This document shows, in pieces, positions 1-11,162 of a stretch of 64,000 nt of DNA. The stretch is from Dermatemys mawii (taxonomy: Eukaryota; Chordata; Testudines; Dermatemydidae). Both the position numbers and the translations under genes were made by a program. The stretch's first letter is position 1. Each line of letters starts with the position of its first letter. The notes under the pieces are model-generated. The model was not told the origin of the DNA. It searched no databases and saw only the letters and a program-made list of their open reading frames with translations. The DNA lies in the NCBI GenBank assembly GCA_007922305.1, contig ML677334.1:18956291-19020290 (forward strand), in the 5' to 3' direction.

Positions 1-524
1 AAGCAGCCGCCTCAACAGAGGTGATACGGTTAAGAACGTGGCTGTAGAAAGAAGGAAGCATTCTGAGGAGTTGGTGAGCTTAGAGCTCTTGCACACTGAG
101 TAACTATCTGCCTTTGGTTTCCAAACGAATTCACAATCTTGGAATCTTAAGGGATTTATCACAGCTCAGATAGCAACAGTGGCCAGAAATTCCACCTTTC
201 TCAATTGACTAGCAGTGAAATTGTGCCCTTTCCTCTCAGATACATTCTCAGCCGTGGAGATTCATATCTCCGCAGTGAATTCCTGCAACACGCCCTCTCT
301 GGGGCTAACAGGGAAAGTCATTTGAAAGTTCAGTGAATGGCTGACTGACAGGGACACATGGTGCTTGATTTCTGCAATACATTCCGGCTCTCTGTCAACT
401 TTCAAAGTTGTTTCAACGTCCTGGTCTTTACCTTTAAATCCCTGAATGGGCTATGGTCTAAGTATCTTAAAAACAGCCAGTTGTCTCCTCTGCAGCATAC
501 AGCAACAACAGTGATCAATGGGGA

Positions 525-1287
525 TCCTGTAGGCCCCAACTGGAGTATTGTGTCCAGTTCTGGGCACCAGATTTCAGGAAAGATGTGGACAAGTTGGAGG
601 AAGTTAAGAGAAGAGCAACAAAAATGATTAAATGTTTAAAAAAATGACCTACAAGGAAAGATTGAATTGTTTAATTGTTAAAATTGGCTTTGTTTAATCT
701 GGAAAAGAGAAGACTGAAAAGGGGACATAATAGTTTTCAAGTACAGGCATGTCTCATCTTAGGCGTATTTAACATACGGGATTTCAGCTTTATGTGGTCC
801 GCAAAAAAAAAAAAAGGGAGGAATTTCAAAAACAAACAAACAAACAAAAAAACACCTTCCTGTAGGGGGCGTGATTTCGCTTCCCATTGAAGTGAATGGG
901 TTCTGGCTATACGAGGTTTCCGCTTTACGCAGTAACCGCGGAATGGAACCCTCGCGCAACATGCGATACGCTTGTACACAAAGGCTGTTACAAGGAAGAG
1001 GGAGAAAAATTGTTCTTGATAGTCTCTGAGGATAGGATGAGAAGCAACGGACTTAAATTGCACAATGGGTGGTTTAGGTTGGACATGAGGAAAAACTTCC
1101 AACTGTCAGGGTAGCTAAGCACTGGAATAAATTGCCTAGGGAGGTTATGGAATCTCTATCATTGGAGACTTTTAAGAGCAAGATAGAGAAATGCCTGTCA
1201 GAGGTGGTCTGATAATACTTAGTCCTGCCATGAGATGACTCTCGAGGTCCCTTCCAGTCCTATCATGAAGGGTTCACAAGACACAGC
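525..1287 (+). mobile_element. CR1 LINE, 3'-truncated copy
   Basis: It begins in the post-RT part of ORF2 (GGAGTATTGTGTCCAGTTCT) and runs through the conserved CR1 tail (LFLIVSEDRMRSN..., then a block reading AGCACTGGAATAAATTGCCT) to a 3' end reading GAGGTCCCTTCCAGTCCTA. It aligns by eye with 10125-11287. It is 5'-truncated, as usual for CR1, and interrupted at 743/975 by a Tigger-like MITE. Confidence 0.88.
744..974. mobile_element. Tigger/pogo-like Tc1-mariner MITE inside CR1
   Basis: A 231-bp block interrupts CR1, with TA on both sides (742-743 and 975-976). The related CR1 copy at 10301-10320 shows the uninterrupted site. Terminal inverted repeats CAGGCATGTCTCATCTTAGG and CAAGCGTATCGCATGTTGCG (reverse complement of the right end) match at about 16 of 22 positions. 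The interior holds an A-run, a (CAAA)n tract and motifs such as CGCTTTACGC typical of Tigger-like ends. There is no coding capacity. Confidence 0.75.
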
Positions 1288-2489
1288 CTGTGCGGACCAG
1301 GGGAAGAGGGTGAGTGGCTATGGAATTTACCCTCAGTGGAAATCAAGATGAGCCTGCCTCAATCATCTTTACAAGGGGGTTGATGACAGGCCTTTCTGTA
1401 GCCTAATCCCCCACAACCCTCCTTTTAAGAGGAGAAAGCAAGAGATGGGGTCTTTCAAAGCCTATCCTTCCTCTCTGATCCCCCCTGTAATGGAGCAAGA
1501 GGTGAAAGCTTCTGCATATCCATTATCGTTCACCTGGGCTATTCAATCCCCACCCTCCACTTCTTCAACAGTTGCATCTAAAATAAGCAAAGATAAGACT
1601 GGAAAAAATATGGACTTGTCAAGGTGACTGTATTCATATTAAACCTATTTTGTTCTAATGGGACCAACCTCCACAAGTACAAAATAAAGTGACTTTTATT
1701 ATTATTTCATTTTCACCAGTGTCCAGAAGGATATTATATTTAAGGTTCATCTATATGTCATGTGATTCTACCTTAACGGGTGCAAAGCAGACGCCAGTGG
1801 TCAGTGTGGTTTCCTACTCTCCATACACCGAATTTCTTGTGGGCATCAAGTTTTCTGTTGCGCATTACAGTCACAGCAGTCCCCTTCCTGGGACAGTAGG
1901 ACAGAGATAGAGAATAGTGGCTTAACATCTTAATAAAGAGGCAAAAGTTTAGGGAACACTTATGAAAGCAAATGTTTTGTAGCACATGAACATCAGTCTC
2001 TGGTCCATTCAATCTCTGGGCTTCCCCCTGAAATAAATGAGCTTGAAAAATAAACGTTTAAATGTATTGGAGCTGCAGTAATGTTAAAACAAACTCCTTT
2101 TTGTCAGTTAAACTGACAGCTCAGATAAGAGGAGCTGGTTTCAGTATCATCTGTTGCACAACAAACCACTCTTGAAGAAAGAAACAGTACCCTGTCAAAT
2201 GAATTTCCTTTAACTGTCAAAAGGGCTATTTTTAGTTTGATCTGCCATCTTTTTAATTTTTTTCCCCCTTAATCATCTCTTTCAATTTTCTCTCTGTTTT
2301 TAGCCCTCCTCTTTTCTCTGTGGTCTGCTTCCTTCCAGTACAGATACCTGCTGGTAGTGTGGTTGCTTCTAGCAGTAATTTGTCACAAATCTCTCAATGT
2401 ATGTATTTGCTGGGACTGAACTACTGTAGCGCTTGTACAGAAGTGCAATTCTTGCCTGCCCTGCCACAGTCCCTGATTTGCCAAGGAAG

Positions 2490-3000
2490 GGAGGCTGGGA
2501 TCCACGAAGCGGTTTATGTGTTGTGATGTCTAGGAAACCCCAGGAGCCATACTGGGATCCACAAAGCCTGAATTAGTCCCCGTAGGTACCTTATACACTG
2601 AACGGGGAGAGAGAGGCACCTTAGAATACAATCTACAACAGCCAGAATACCAGGTGGAGCCTAAACTAGCCAGTGGAAGTTGCTGCTGAGAGGGTCCTAC
2701 GCCCTGCCGCTCTTGACGAGATAAGTGCCTAAATCCAGGGTGCAGGAAGGTACTTAACTCTGCTAGCGATCCAGAATTGGGTCCTCTACTGGAAGCAGGT
2801 GGCATAGACACCTAAGTCAGCTCTTTCGAGGGAGGATGAGGCACGTCCATCACTCTACACAAAATACAGGGCAGGTGAGGGTGCCCACCTTAACTCTGAG
2901 CCCCGTGCTTAAAGCACCAGCTGGAATGTGGAAGGCCTGGCTTGAGTTCTCCCCTCTGCTTGCGGAGAAGATTTGACGAGAAGTCTCTCTCACCTCTCAG
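2490..3000 (+). repeat. Dispersed repeat, same family as 49490-50435
   Basis: It contains GGGATCCACAAAGCC, then a block about a TATACACTGAACGGGG motif, and further on CTTCCTTTCAG-type unique sequence. The reverse complement of 50320-50385 reads GATTCACAAAGCCTCAGTTA and then a TATACAGTGAATGGGG motif, so the two are members of one interspersed family in opposite orientation. I do not know the class. Boundaries are approximate. Confidence 0.5.
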
Positions 3001-4627
3001 AAAAGTGGTATAACCAGTATGGGATATTCTGATGTGGAGTTCCCTCAGTCTCTTCCGTTGCCACCTCTGCCTGACTTCCTTTCAGTCTGTGTCTCCTGGT
3101 CAATTGTTGTGCTACTCTCCCTGTTTGGCATACTGTCATTCTGTTCCTTCTTGTGAAGCCCCAAATGTCTCTTCTGGGGACTAAGTGACATGATGTATAG
3201 AAGTATCAGGGAGCATGAGCACTGGCTGAAAGCTTCTTCTAAGTTAACTTAGGTTCCACTGGGGGTCTGACCTTTCAGAAAGTTTCTCCTAGGTCATTAG
3301 GAGATTCTTGGGCAAAAACATCAGAGAGAAACTCAAATGATACTTCCAAAATGGACCTGAGACCAACAAGGCGGAATGCTTCCTTAGGCAGATTTTCTTC
3401 TTAGACTGCAGACAGGGCCTCTGTTAAAGACACCCCCAGTTGAATGGGTATAAGAAATAGCCTTCATGATCATTAAGCTCATTCTTGAAGCCACGAGAAT
3501 AGTTGTGGATTATTTAAACAAAGCGGTGAGCAAGAATAAAAGGAAAAAATAGAGAAGAGAAGCTGTCCTATAAACAATATTGTCACACTCAACACACCAC
3601 AGCATTGCCAAATTACTGTGCAACATGGAGAAGTGGGTCAGAGCAACCTCTTTCCCTCCACCCTGTCAAACTGATTTGAGCTTCTATTGAAAACATTACA
3701 ATGGGGAAGCTTGGCGCTCACATTCACTAAACAAAGCTGATCCGTTTTCCACAATTTGGACAAAGCTGCTGGATATTTCATGCAGGTATAATGCAGCAAT
3801 TCAGCTGATCATGGAGAGCTGATGGTCTAGTGATTTGCTTTTATTTTAATAAGCCCCATATTGCTTTAGATTTTAAAATTAATGTACACGTGAGATCTAC
3901 ATGGAACATCCAAATCCCTATTTGCTTGCTATATCAGCCTATACATAGGTACAGTTACCCACCATCCTTAGTTTACAGGTGGATAGATTGTTTTAAATTC
4001 ATTGAGATGCTGATTGCTATTTTATATCACTGTTGATATGAGTCTGGTCTAGTTGGCTTATTTACCTTTGGGAAAATAGAATTAAAATATTATTAATAAA
4101 ATGCCTATTACAGCACGTAGGTGAACTTATCAGGGAACATCAATCAGGGGAATTTGAGAGGGTGAAAAGGAGATATCTCCCCCCGCTCACCAACCTGCTA
4201 ATCTTGGGGTGAATGAGCTTGTTTGGCTGATTGTTTTTTCTCTCCTTCAGATTAAAGTTATGGTATCTGTTGGGATTGTGCGCTTGGGAACCCTTTGAGC
4301 CTTTGTTCCCTGGATCATCCTTGGTTAGCCTTATGATCACCCTCAAGCTGTGTGATTAATGAGGGGATACGGCTGATTTAGGAGAGAAGGGCTTAAAATC
4401 CAGAGGCCAAGCGACCTAGGGGACAGCAAAAGGGAGTTTGTGTGAGGGAAACATTAATTATGATTAGGAAAGGCCACCTTGCCAGTGCCAATGCTGCTCC
4501 TGTTTCCTCTACCTGCGCCTGTATCCAGACAGAATCTGATCAAGGATGCCTCCGCACCTGATGTGGAGGCAGAGACTGTGGCCTGCATTTTCCTGTCACA
4601 GAAAGCCGGGCTGGGAGGGCATCCAGT

Positions 4628-5469
4628 GTGAAATGTCTGCTGGTGGAGTCTCTCAGGAAGCAGGCTGGAGAGCTACAGGAGGAGGTGGTGAGGCTGAGGA
4701 GCATTTGTGCACACGAATTCATCAAGAATATTCATATGGAGACGTCCAAGGCTGAGGATGCTATCCAGCTAGAGAGGACTGCTGTCACACCACTGGGGAA
4801 AGAGGATATGGCTCTGCCACAGGGAGGACACTGGCTGCTGGTTACTTCTGGCAACTTGCAGTGCTCCACCCAAGCTCACAACCCACCAATCATAGCGACG
4901 AGGAACCATTATGCTGCCCTGGCAACAAGGGGTGAGGACTCAATCCCAAAGGTGGTGGTGAAGAAGCTCTGTACCACCAAAGCTGTGAGGACTCCAGCCA
5001 ACCACTCCCAAGCATCAGTCTGCAGGCCTGACTTAGCAACTTGGGAGGTGTGCTGCTTACCAGGGACCCATATACAAGATATTGCAGAGGAATTGTCAAG
5101 GAACATTCAGCCCTTTGATACTAACCCCTGCGGCTCATTCATATGGGCACTAGTGATACTGCGAGGACTGAGCCTGAGTGGATCAGAAGTGACTACTGGG
5201 TTCTGGGGGTGAAGGAGTTAGGGGTGCAGGTGGTCATCTCTTCAGTCCTTCCAGTTCAGGGAAGGGGCCTAGACAGGGACAGAGGCATCCTGGAGGTGAA
5301 GGAATGCATGGCTGTGCAGATGGTGTCAGCAAGAGGGTTTTGGCCTTCTTGACCACAGGATGCTCTTCCTGTAATGACTGCTGAGCTGAGATGGGGTGCA
5401 CTTATTGAGGAAGGGAGGAGCATATTTGGATACATTCTGGCCAACCCAGTGGGTCAGTCATTAAACTAG
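4628..5469 (+). pseudogene. CR1 ORF1 relic (coiled coil and esterase domain)
   Basis: The first part encodes LVESLRKQAGELQEEVVRLR, the leucine-heptad coiled coil typical of CR1 ORF1. In another frame from about 5140 comes MGTSDTARTEPEW, then VVISSVLPVQGRGLDRDRGI, the SGNH-esterase-like domain seen in CR1 ORF1. A third stretch ends SIFGYILANPVGQSLN with stop TAG at 5467-5469. The product would be an RNA-binding/esterase protein; at least two frameshifts make it a pseudogene. Confidence 0.75.
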
Positions 5470-5547
5470 ATTCGATGCTGGCTGGAGACAAAAGCCCCGA
5501 GGTAAATCAAAAACAAGGAGACCTGAGTAAAGGGTTGGAATCTGGGG

Positions 5548-5964
5548 ATGAGTATGGACAATTATAGCATGGATAAAGGAGAGACAAGAGGGACCATAGA
5601 GGTGAAATCAAATCACTATCTTAGATGTCTGTATACTAATGCAAGAAGTAGGGGGAATGAACAGGAAGAACTAGAAATACTAGTGAATAATCACAACTGT
5701 GACATAGTTGGCATCACAGAGACTTGTAGGGTAATATACATAATTGTTATAGAAGGGAACATCTTGCTCAGGAAGGACAGGCAGGGGCAAAAGAGCGGTG
5801 TTGCCTTGTATAGCAAAGATATATACACTTGCCTGGAGCTTGAGATGGAAATAGGAGACAAACATATTGAAAGTCTCTGGGTAGGGGTAAAGGGGATAAA
5901 AAAACAGGGCAATATTAGTGGTAGGGGTGTACAATAGAGCATCTAACCTGGAAGAAGAGATGGG
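5548..5964 (+). pseudogene. CR1 ORF2 endonuclease, N-terminal part
   Basis: Translation gives LRCLYTNARSRGNEQEELEI, then NNHNCDIVGITET. These carry the Asn (TNA) and Glu (ITET) positions of the APE-type endonuclease. SGVALYSKDI and WVGVKGIKKQGN follow. The reading breaks in the GVY..RP segment, where an LTR element inserted at 5965. Confidence 0.8.
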
Positions 5965-6408
5965 TGTCACCGTACCTCCGTGGGTCACAACTGAGAATAC
6001 CAAATTCAGGACAAACTGCGGGGAATTAGGGGAGACACATCCCAGAATTGGTGGTGGTTCTTCCATAAGATATACCAAATCAGCAACAAAAGTAAACTGC
6101 TGTCTCACCAGCCTGGCTAGCAAGAAGTCAGAAATGCAGTCACCTCAGATATTCCTGTCCTTGCAACATCCAGACATTAGACTTAATGATGAGTAGTTAT
6201 ATGAAACCAATTTAGTCAACCAAAGGGTTCTTCTGGTCCCAAAGGACCAGCCACGTACCCAGGCCAATATATAACTCAGATCTTACCCAATAATCACACT
6301 GTTGCCAATCCTTTAATATCTAAAAAGAAAAGAGAGATGAGAGTTAAAATTGGTTAAGGGTATCAAATATATACAATAATTACTAAGTGCTTGGATCAGG
6401 CTTGAAGC

Positions 6409-6535
6409 TAGGGTGACCAGACAGCAAATGTGAGAAATCGGGACAGGGTATGGGGGAGTATAATAGGAGCCTACATAAGAAAAAGACCCAAAAACCAGGA
6501 ATGTCCCTATAAAATCGGGACATCTGGTCACTGTA
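6409..6535 (+). mobile_element. TA-flanked MITE (AGGGTGACCAGA family), copy 1
   Basis: It starts TAGGGTGACCAGACAGCAAA and ends ATCTGGTCACTGTA, so terminal inverted repeats are about 12 bp with TA at both ends, as for Tc1/mariner. The interior includes ATAAGAAAAAGACCC and AAAATCGGGACA. It is nested in the LTR element that is itself nested in CR1. Confidence 0.85.
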
Positions 6536-6684
6536 CTTAAAGCAGTCATGGAATAAACTGCTGACCTGAGTCTCTGGTTGCTTCTAAATGATTGGAAGAT
6601 CCTCGGTCCCTTGGTTAGAGTGCTCCCATTAGAATAAGTCCAGAGATCAGAGCAGGAAAGAGGCAAAATGGAGATGTTTCAGGG

Positions 6685-6693
6685 CCTTTTATA
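6685..6693 (-). promoter_or_regulatory. TATA box of LTR-like element
   Basis: TATAAAAGG on the minus strand, after AGCAAAGCC/GGAAGCTATA-type context. The same box occurs in the related LTR at 47756-47764. Presumed relic of the LTR core promoter. Confidence 0.5.
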
Positions 6694-7225
6694 GCTTCTG
6701 CCATGTGGAGGGAACTTCATTGTCCCAAGCAAAGCCTTCAGCACAGTTGTGGAAAAGGACAAGCACAAGATGGAGTTCAGTGCTACATGATCTAGTCACA
6801 TGCTCTTGCATACTTTGAGTCACCCATATTCCAGCTAGAACATCCACAGAAAAATCCATCAGGTGGGATAAGCTGCTTCCATGGCCCATTGTGTGTATTT
6901 GATGGATCATCAGCTAGAATAGTTCATTCACAATGTGCTGGCTAGACTGAATGCAAACTACCTTGTGTGTGTTACCACAGACGCCAACGCTTTTAAATTA
7001 CTGGTACATAGACAATATTCCTAACCTCAGATACAAAAATGATACATGCATACAAATAGGATAATCATAGTCAGCAAACCATAAATTTTCCATTTCCTTA
7101 CGTGACATACTTTGTCACAATATTTGTTGCAATTATACAGTAGTGGTAGCAACAGTGGTCATATTTTAATCATATAATGCCACAGTGGGGTGGGTGAGGC
7201 TTTTTTTAAATAAGTAACAATATCA

Positions 7226-7645
7226 TCCAAAGCACAGAACTTGGTTGTGATGGGGGACTTCAACTACCCAAATACCTGTTGAGAAAATAATACAGAAGGG
7301 CACAGATTGTCAAATAAATTCTTGAAATGCATTGGAGTCAATATTTTATTTCAGAAAGTGGAGAAAACACCCATGAGAGAGGGTATTCTAGATCTAATTT
7401 TGACAAACAGGGAGCAACAGTTGAGAATTGGACAGTGGAAAGCATCTTCAGTGAAAGGGATTGTGAAATCGGAGAATTCATGGGTCTAAGGAAGGGTAGG
7501 AGGGAAAACAGCAAAAGAAAGACAGTGGATTTCAAGAAGGCCAACTTTAGCAAACTCAGGAAGTTGGTAGGTAAGATCCCATGGGAACCAAGTCTAATGG
7601 GAAAAACAGTTTGTGAGATTTGACAATTTTTCAGAGACATTATTA
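7226..7645 (+). pseudogene. CR1 ORF2 endonuclease, C-terminal part
   Basis: After the LTR insertion the endonuclease resumes with VMGDFNYPNTC, containing the catalytic Asp and Asn of the GDFN motif, near 7245-7280. [15 protein letters not shown] sequence ([14 protein letters not shown]) and a linker (FKKANFSKLRKLVGKIPWE) follow. Frameshifts lie between the segments. Confidence 0.8.
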
Positions 7646-7909
7646 TGGGCACAGGCGCAATCTATCCCACTGCATAGGAAAGATACCGCTCTGGCTTACC
7701 AGGAGATCTTCAATTATCTGAAACGCAAAAAGTCCTACAAAAAGTGGAAAATAGATTGTATTATGAAGGATATGATTATAGGATCGTAAGGATTATAAAA
7801 ATAACACAAGTATGTAGGGACAAAATTAGAAAGGCCAAGGCACAAAATGAGATTAAATTCGCTAGACACATAAAAGGTAACAAGAAAACATTCTACAAAT
7901 ACATTAGAA

Positions 7910-8628
7910 CAGGGTTGGGCAAACGTTTTGGCCTGAGGCCACATCTAGGTAAGGAAATTGTATGGCAGACCATCAATGCTCACAAAATTGGGGGTTGGGG
8001 TGTGGGAGAGAGTGAGGGCTCTAGGGTGGGGCCAGAAATGAGTTCAAGGTGTGGGAGGGGACTCTAGACTGGGGCAGGTGGTTGGGGTGAAGTCGGGGTG
8101 AGGACTCCAGCTGAGAGTGCGGGCTCTGGGATGGGACTGAGGATGAGAGTTTGAGGTGCAGGAGAGTGCTCTGGGCTGAGACCAAGGGGTTCAGAGGGCA
8201 GGAGGGATCAGAGCTAGGGCAGGGTGCTGGGGACAGGGATGCAGGCTCCAGGTGGCATTTATCTCAAGCTGCTCCCTGAAGCAGTGGCATGTTCCCCCTG
8301 GCTCCTATATGGAGGTGTGGCCAGGTGGCTCTGTGCACTGTCCCATCCACAGTAGCCACCTCTGCATCTCCCATGGGCTGCTGTTCCTGGCCAATGGGAG
8401 CTACAGAGCCAGCGCTTGGGGTGGAGGCAATATACGGAGTCCCATGGTTGCTCCTGTGGGTAGGAACTGGAGGGGGTACATGCTGTTGCTTCTGGGAGCC
8501 ATGCAGAGCCACAGCACATGCAGAGCGGGTCAAGACCTGGACCCTGCTCCCTGGCGGGAGCTCGAGAGCCAGATTAAAATGTCTGAAGGACCAGATGGGG
8601 CCCCTGGGCCATAGCTTGCTCACCCCTG
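7910..8628 (+). mobile_element. hAT MITE A1, inside CR1
   Basis: 719 bp with terminal inverted repeats CAGGGTTGGGCAAAC and CAGGGGTGAGCAAGC (reverse complement of the right end). It is flanked by 8-bp duplications CATTAGAA (7902-7909) and TATTAGAA (8629-8636), differing at one base. Eight-base duplications and CAG ends identify hAT. The interior is GC-rich without a transposase. Overlapping ORFs on both strands around 8250-8650 are composition artefacts. Confidence 0.88.
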
Positions 8629-8639
8629 TATTAGAAGCA

Positions 8640-9897
8640 AAATGAAGACCAAAGAGGAGGAGAAAGACAATAACAGAAAATGTGGAAATGGCAGAAGTGC
8701 TAAATGCCTTTTTGCTTCAATTTTCACCAAAAAGATTACTACCAATCGGACATCTGGTGTACAGAATGCCAGTGAAAATGAGTTAGGATCCTAGGCTAAA
8801 ATAGGAAAAGAACAAGTTAAAAATGATTTAGACAAGTTAGATGTCTTGAAGTTGGAAGGGCCTGATGAAATCCATCCTGCAGTGCTCAAGGAACTGACTG
8901 AGGAAATATCTGAGCCATTCGTGATTATCTTTGGCCAAGCCTACACTACCTGCCGGATTGGTGGGTAGTGATCGATCCCTGAGCGCTCTCCCCGTCAACT
9001 CCGGAACTCCATCTTTGTGAGAGGCGGAAGCGGAGTCGACGGGGGGGAGAGGCAGCGGTTGACTCACGCCATGAGGATGCCAAGTTAAGTCGACCTAAGA
9101 TACGTTGACTTCAGCTCCGCTATTCGCGGAGCTGAAGTTATGTATCTTAGGTCGACCCCATCTCCTTAGTGTAGACCTGGCCTTTTGAAACTCATGGAAG
9201 ATGGGAGAGATTCCAGAGGACTGGAAGAGGGCAAGTATAGTGCCAGTCTATAAAAAGGGAATAAGGACAATCTGGGGAATTACAGACCAGTCATCTTAAC
9301 TGCTGTACCCAGAAAGATAATGGAGGAAATAATCAAGCAAACAATTTGCAAACACTTAGAAGATGATAAGGTGATAAATAACAGTCGATATGGATTTGTC
9401 AAGAACAAATCATATGAAACCAACATAATAGCTTTCTTTGATAGAGAAACAGATCTTGTAGATAGGAGGAAAGCGGAAGATGTGGTAATCTTAATTTTGG
9501 TAAGGCTTTGATACTGTCTCCAATGACTTTCTCATAAGCAAACTAGGGAAATGCAACCTAGATGGAGCTACTATAAGGTGGCTGCATAACTGGTTGGAAA
9601 ATCGTTCCCAGAGAATAGTTATCAGTGGTACTCAGCCAAGCTGGAAAGGCATAACGAGTGGGGTCCTGCACAGATCAGTTCTGGTTCTGGTCCTGTTCAA
9701 TATCTTCAGCAATGATGTAGGTAATAGTATAGAGAGTGCACTTATAGAGTTTGTGGACAATCCTGAGATGGAAGGGGTTGCAAGTGCTTTGGAGGATAGG
9801 ATTAAAATTCAAAATGATTTGGACAAACTGGAGAAATGGTCTGAAGTAAATAGAATGGAATTCAATAACGACAAATGCAAAGTACTCCACTGAGGAA
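8640..9897 (+). pseudogene. CR1 ORF2 reverse transcriptase, broken
   Basis: The linker LNAFFASIFTKK-like segment appears near 8700 and DKLDVLKLEGPDEIHPAVLK near 8830. After the MITE at 8933-9182 come NYRPV(I)LTAVP near 9275, then EEIIKQTICKHLEDDKV, YGFVKNKS and KAFDTVSN near 9500. GVLHRSVLVLVLFNIFSNDV follows near 9660. The catalytic box (F/Y)ADD reads FVDN at 9750-9761, so the active site is lost. The thumb continues DLDKLEKWSEVNRMEFNNDK. Several frameshifts are present. Confidence 0.88.
8933..9182. mobile_element. PIF/Harbinger-like MITE inside CR1
   Basis: 250 bp with terminal inverted repeats GGCCAAGCCTACACTA and GGCCAGGTCTACACTA (reverse complement of the right end). It splits the CR1 RT, with TTT on each side (8930-8932 and 9183-9185). 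A GGCC end and a 3-bp duplication fit PIF/Harbinger. A near-perfect hairpin lies at 9089-9156, around GACTTCAGCTCCG and its complement. Related copies lie at 20330, 40490, 41007 and 57113. Confidence 0.7.
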
Positions 9898-9923
9898 GGA
9901 ACAATAAATTCCACACATACAAA

Positions 9924-10524
9924 ATGGGAAATGACTGCCTAGGAAGGAGTTTTGTGGGAAGGGATCTAGGGCTTATAGTGAATCTCAAGTTAAATATGAG
10001 TCAAGAGCATAACAGTGTTGCAAAAAACAAAACAAAACAAAAAACCCATCATTCTAGGATGTATCAGCAGGAGAGTTGTAAGCAAAACACAAGTAATTCT
10101 TCTGTTCCACTCTGCATGTTTAAGGTCTCAACTGGAGTGTTGTGTCCAGTTCTGAGTGCCACATTTCAGGAAGGATGTGGACAAATTGGAGAAAGTCCAG
10201 AGAAGAGCAATAAAAATGATTTAAAGTCTGGAAAACGTGACCTATGAGGGAAGACTGAAAAACTTGGATTTGTTTAGTCTAGAGAAGAAAAGACTGAGAG
10301 TTTTCAGGTACACAAAAGGTTGTTACAAGGAAGAGGGTGAAAAATTGTTCTTGTTAACCTCTGAGAATAGGACAAGAAGCAATAGGCTTAAATTTCAGCA
10401 AGGGTGGCTTAGATTGGACATTAGGAAATATTTCCTAACTGTTGGGGTGGGTAAGCACTGGAACAGATTGCCAATGGAAGCTGTGGAATCTCTGTCATTG
10501 GAGGTTTCTGAGAACAGGTTAGAC
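9924..10524 (+). pseudogene. CR1 ORF2 C-terminal region and tail
   Basis: The post-RT segment begins NDCLGRSFVGRDLGLIVN, followed by the conserved CR1 end EEKRLRVFRYTKGCYKEEGE-like sequence, FLLTSENRTRSNRLKFQQGW and WNRLPMEAVESLSLEVSENR. It stops where a hAT MITE entered at 10525. The tail resumes at 11171 and ends near 11287. Confidence 0.85.
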
Positions 10525-11162
10525 CTGGAGTTGGCAAACTTTTTGGTCCGAGGGCCACATATGAGAATAGAAATTCTATGGCAGGCAATGAATGCTAACA
10601 AAATTGAGGTTAAGGTGTAGGAGTGGGTGACGGCTCTGGTTGGGGGTGTGGGCTCTGAGGTGGGACTGGGGATGAGGAGTTCGGGGTGTAGGAAGGTGCT
10701 CCAGACTGGAATCAAGAGGTTTGGAGGGCAGGAGGGAGATCAGGTCTAGGGCAGGTTATTGGGCATGGGGAGAGGCTCAGGGGTGCGGGCTCTGAGCGAT
10801 GCTTACCTCAAGCAGCTCCCAGAAGCAGTGGCATTTCCCTTTTTGAGTCTTATGCAGAGGCACGGCCAGGTAGTTCTGCATGCTGTTCCATCCACAGGCA
10901 CCGCCCCTGCAGCTCCGTTGGCTGTGGTTACCGGCCAATGGGTCTACGAGGGCAGTACTTGGGGCAGAGGCAGCATGCAGAGGGGCCCCCTGGCTGCCCC
11001 TACACTCAGGAGCCAGAGGGGGGCCATGCTGCTGCTTCCGGGAGCCCAAAGCCTGCACCACACCTGGAGCGACGGCGCGGGGCAAGCTCCAGACCCCATT
11101 CCCCAACGGGAGCTCGAGGGATGGTTTAAAATGGCTAGCGGGCCATAGTTTGCCCACTCCTG
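10525..11162 (+). mobile_element. hAT MITE A2, inside CR1 tail
   Basis: 638 bp flanked by a perfect 8-bp duplication GGTTAGAC (10517-10524 and 11163-11170). Ends are CTGGAGTTGGCAAAC and CAGGAGTGGGCAAAC (reverse complement). Interior blocks such as TTCTATGGCAGGCAATGAAT and the 3' GGGAGCTCGAGGGATGG-type block align with MITE A1 at 7910-8628, so both belong to one family in the same orientation. It lacks coding capacity. Confidence 0.92.

Larger units (their letters stand above)
5965..7184 (-). mobile_element. Solo LTR-like element inside CR1
   Basis: On the minus strand this reads TGTGGCATTA...GGTACGGTGACA, so it starts TG and ends CA. It interrupts the CR1 endonuclease exactly. Flanks ATGGG (5960-5964) and GTGGG (7185-7189) look like a 5-bp target duplication with one change. 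A TATAAAAGG box lies at 6685-6693 on the minus strand. The stretch around it (about 6660-7140) is related to 46880-47790. There are no gag/pol genes. A TA-flanked MITE sits inside at 6409-6535. Class (ERV or other LTR) is undecided. Confidence 0.62.

Noticed and set aside
8252..8645. Four overlapping ORFs of 86-120 codons on both strands
   Set aside because: All fall inside the hAT MITE at 7910-8628 and have no recognisable domain; overlapping ORFs on both strands are typical of GC-rich non-coding sequence.
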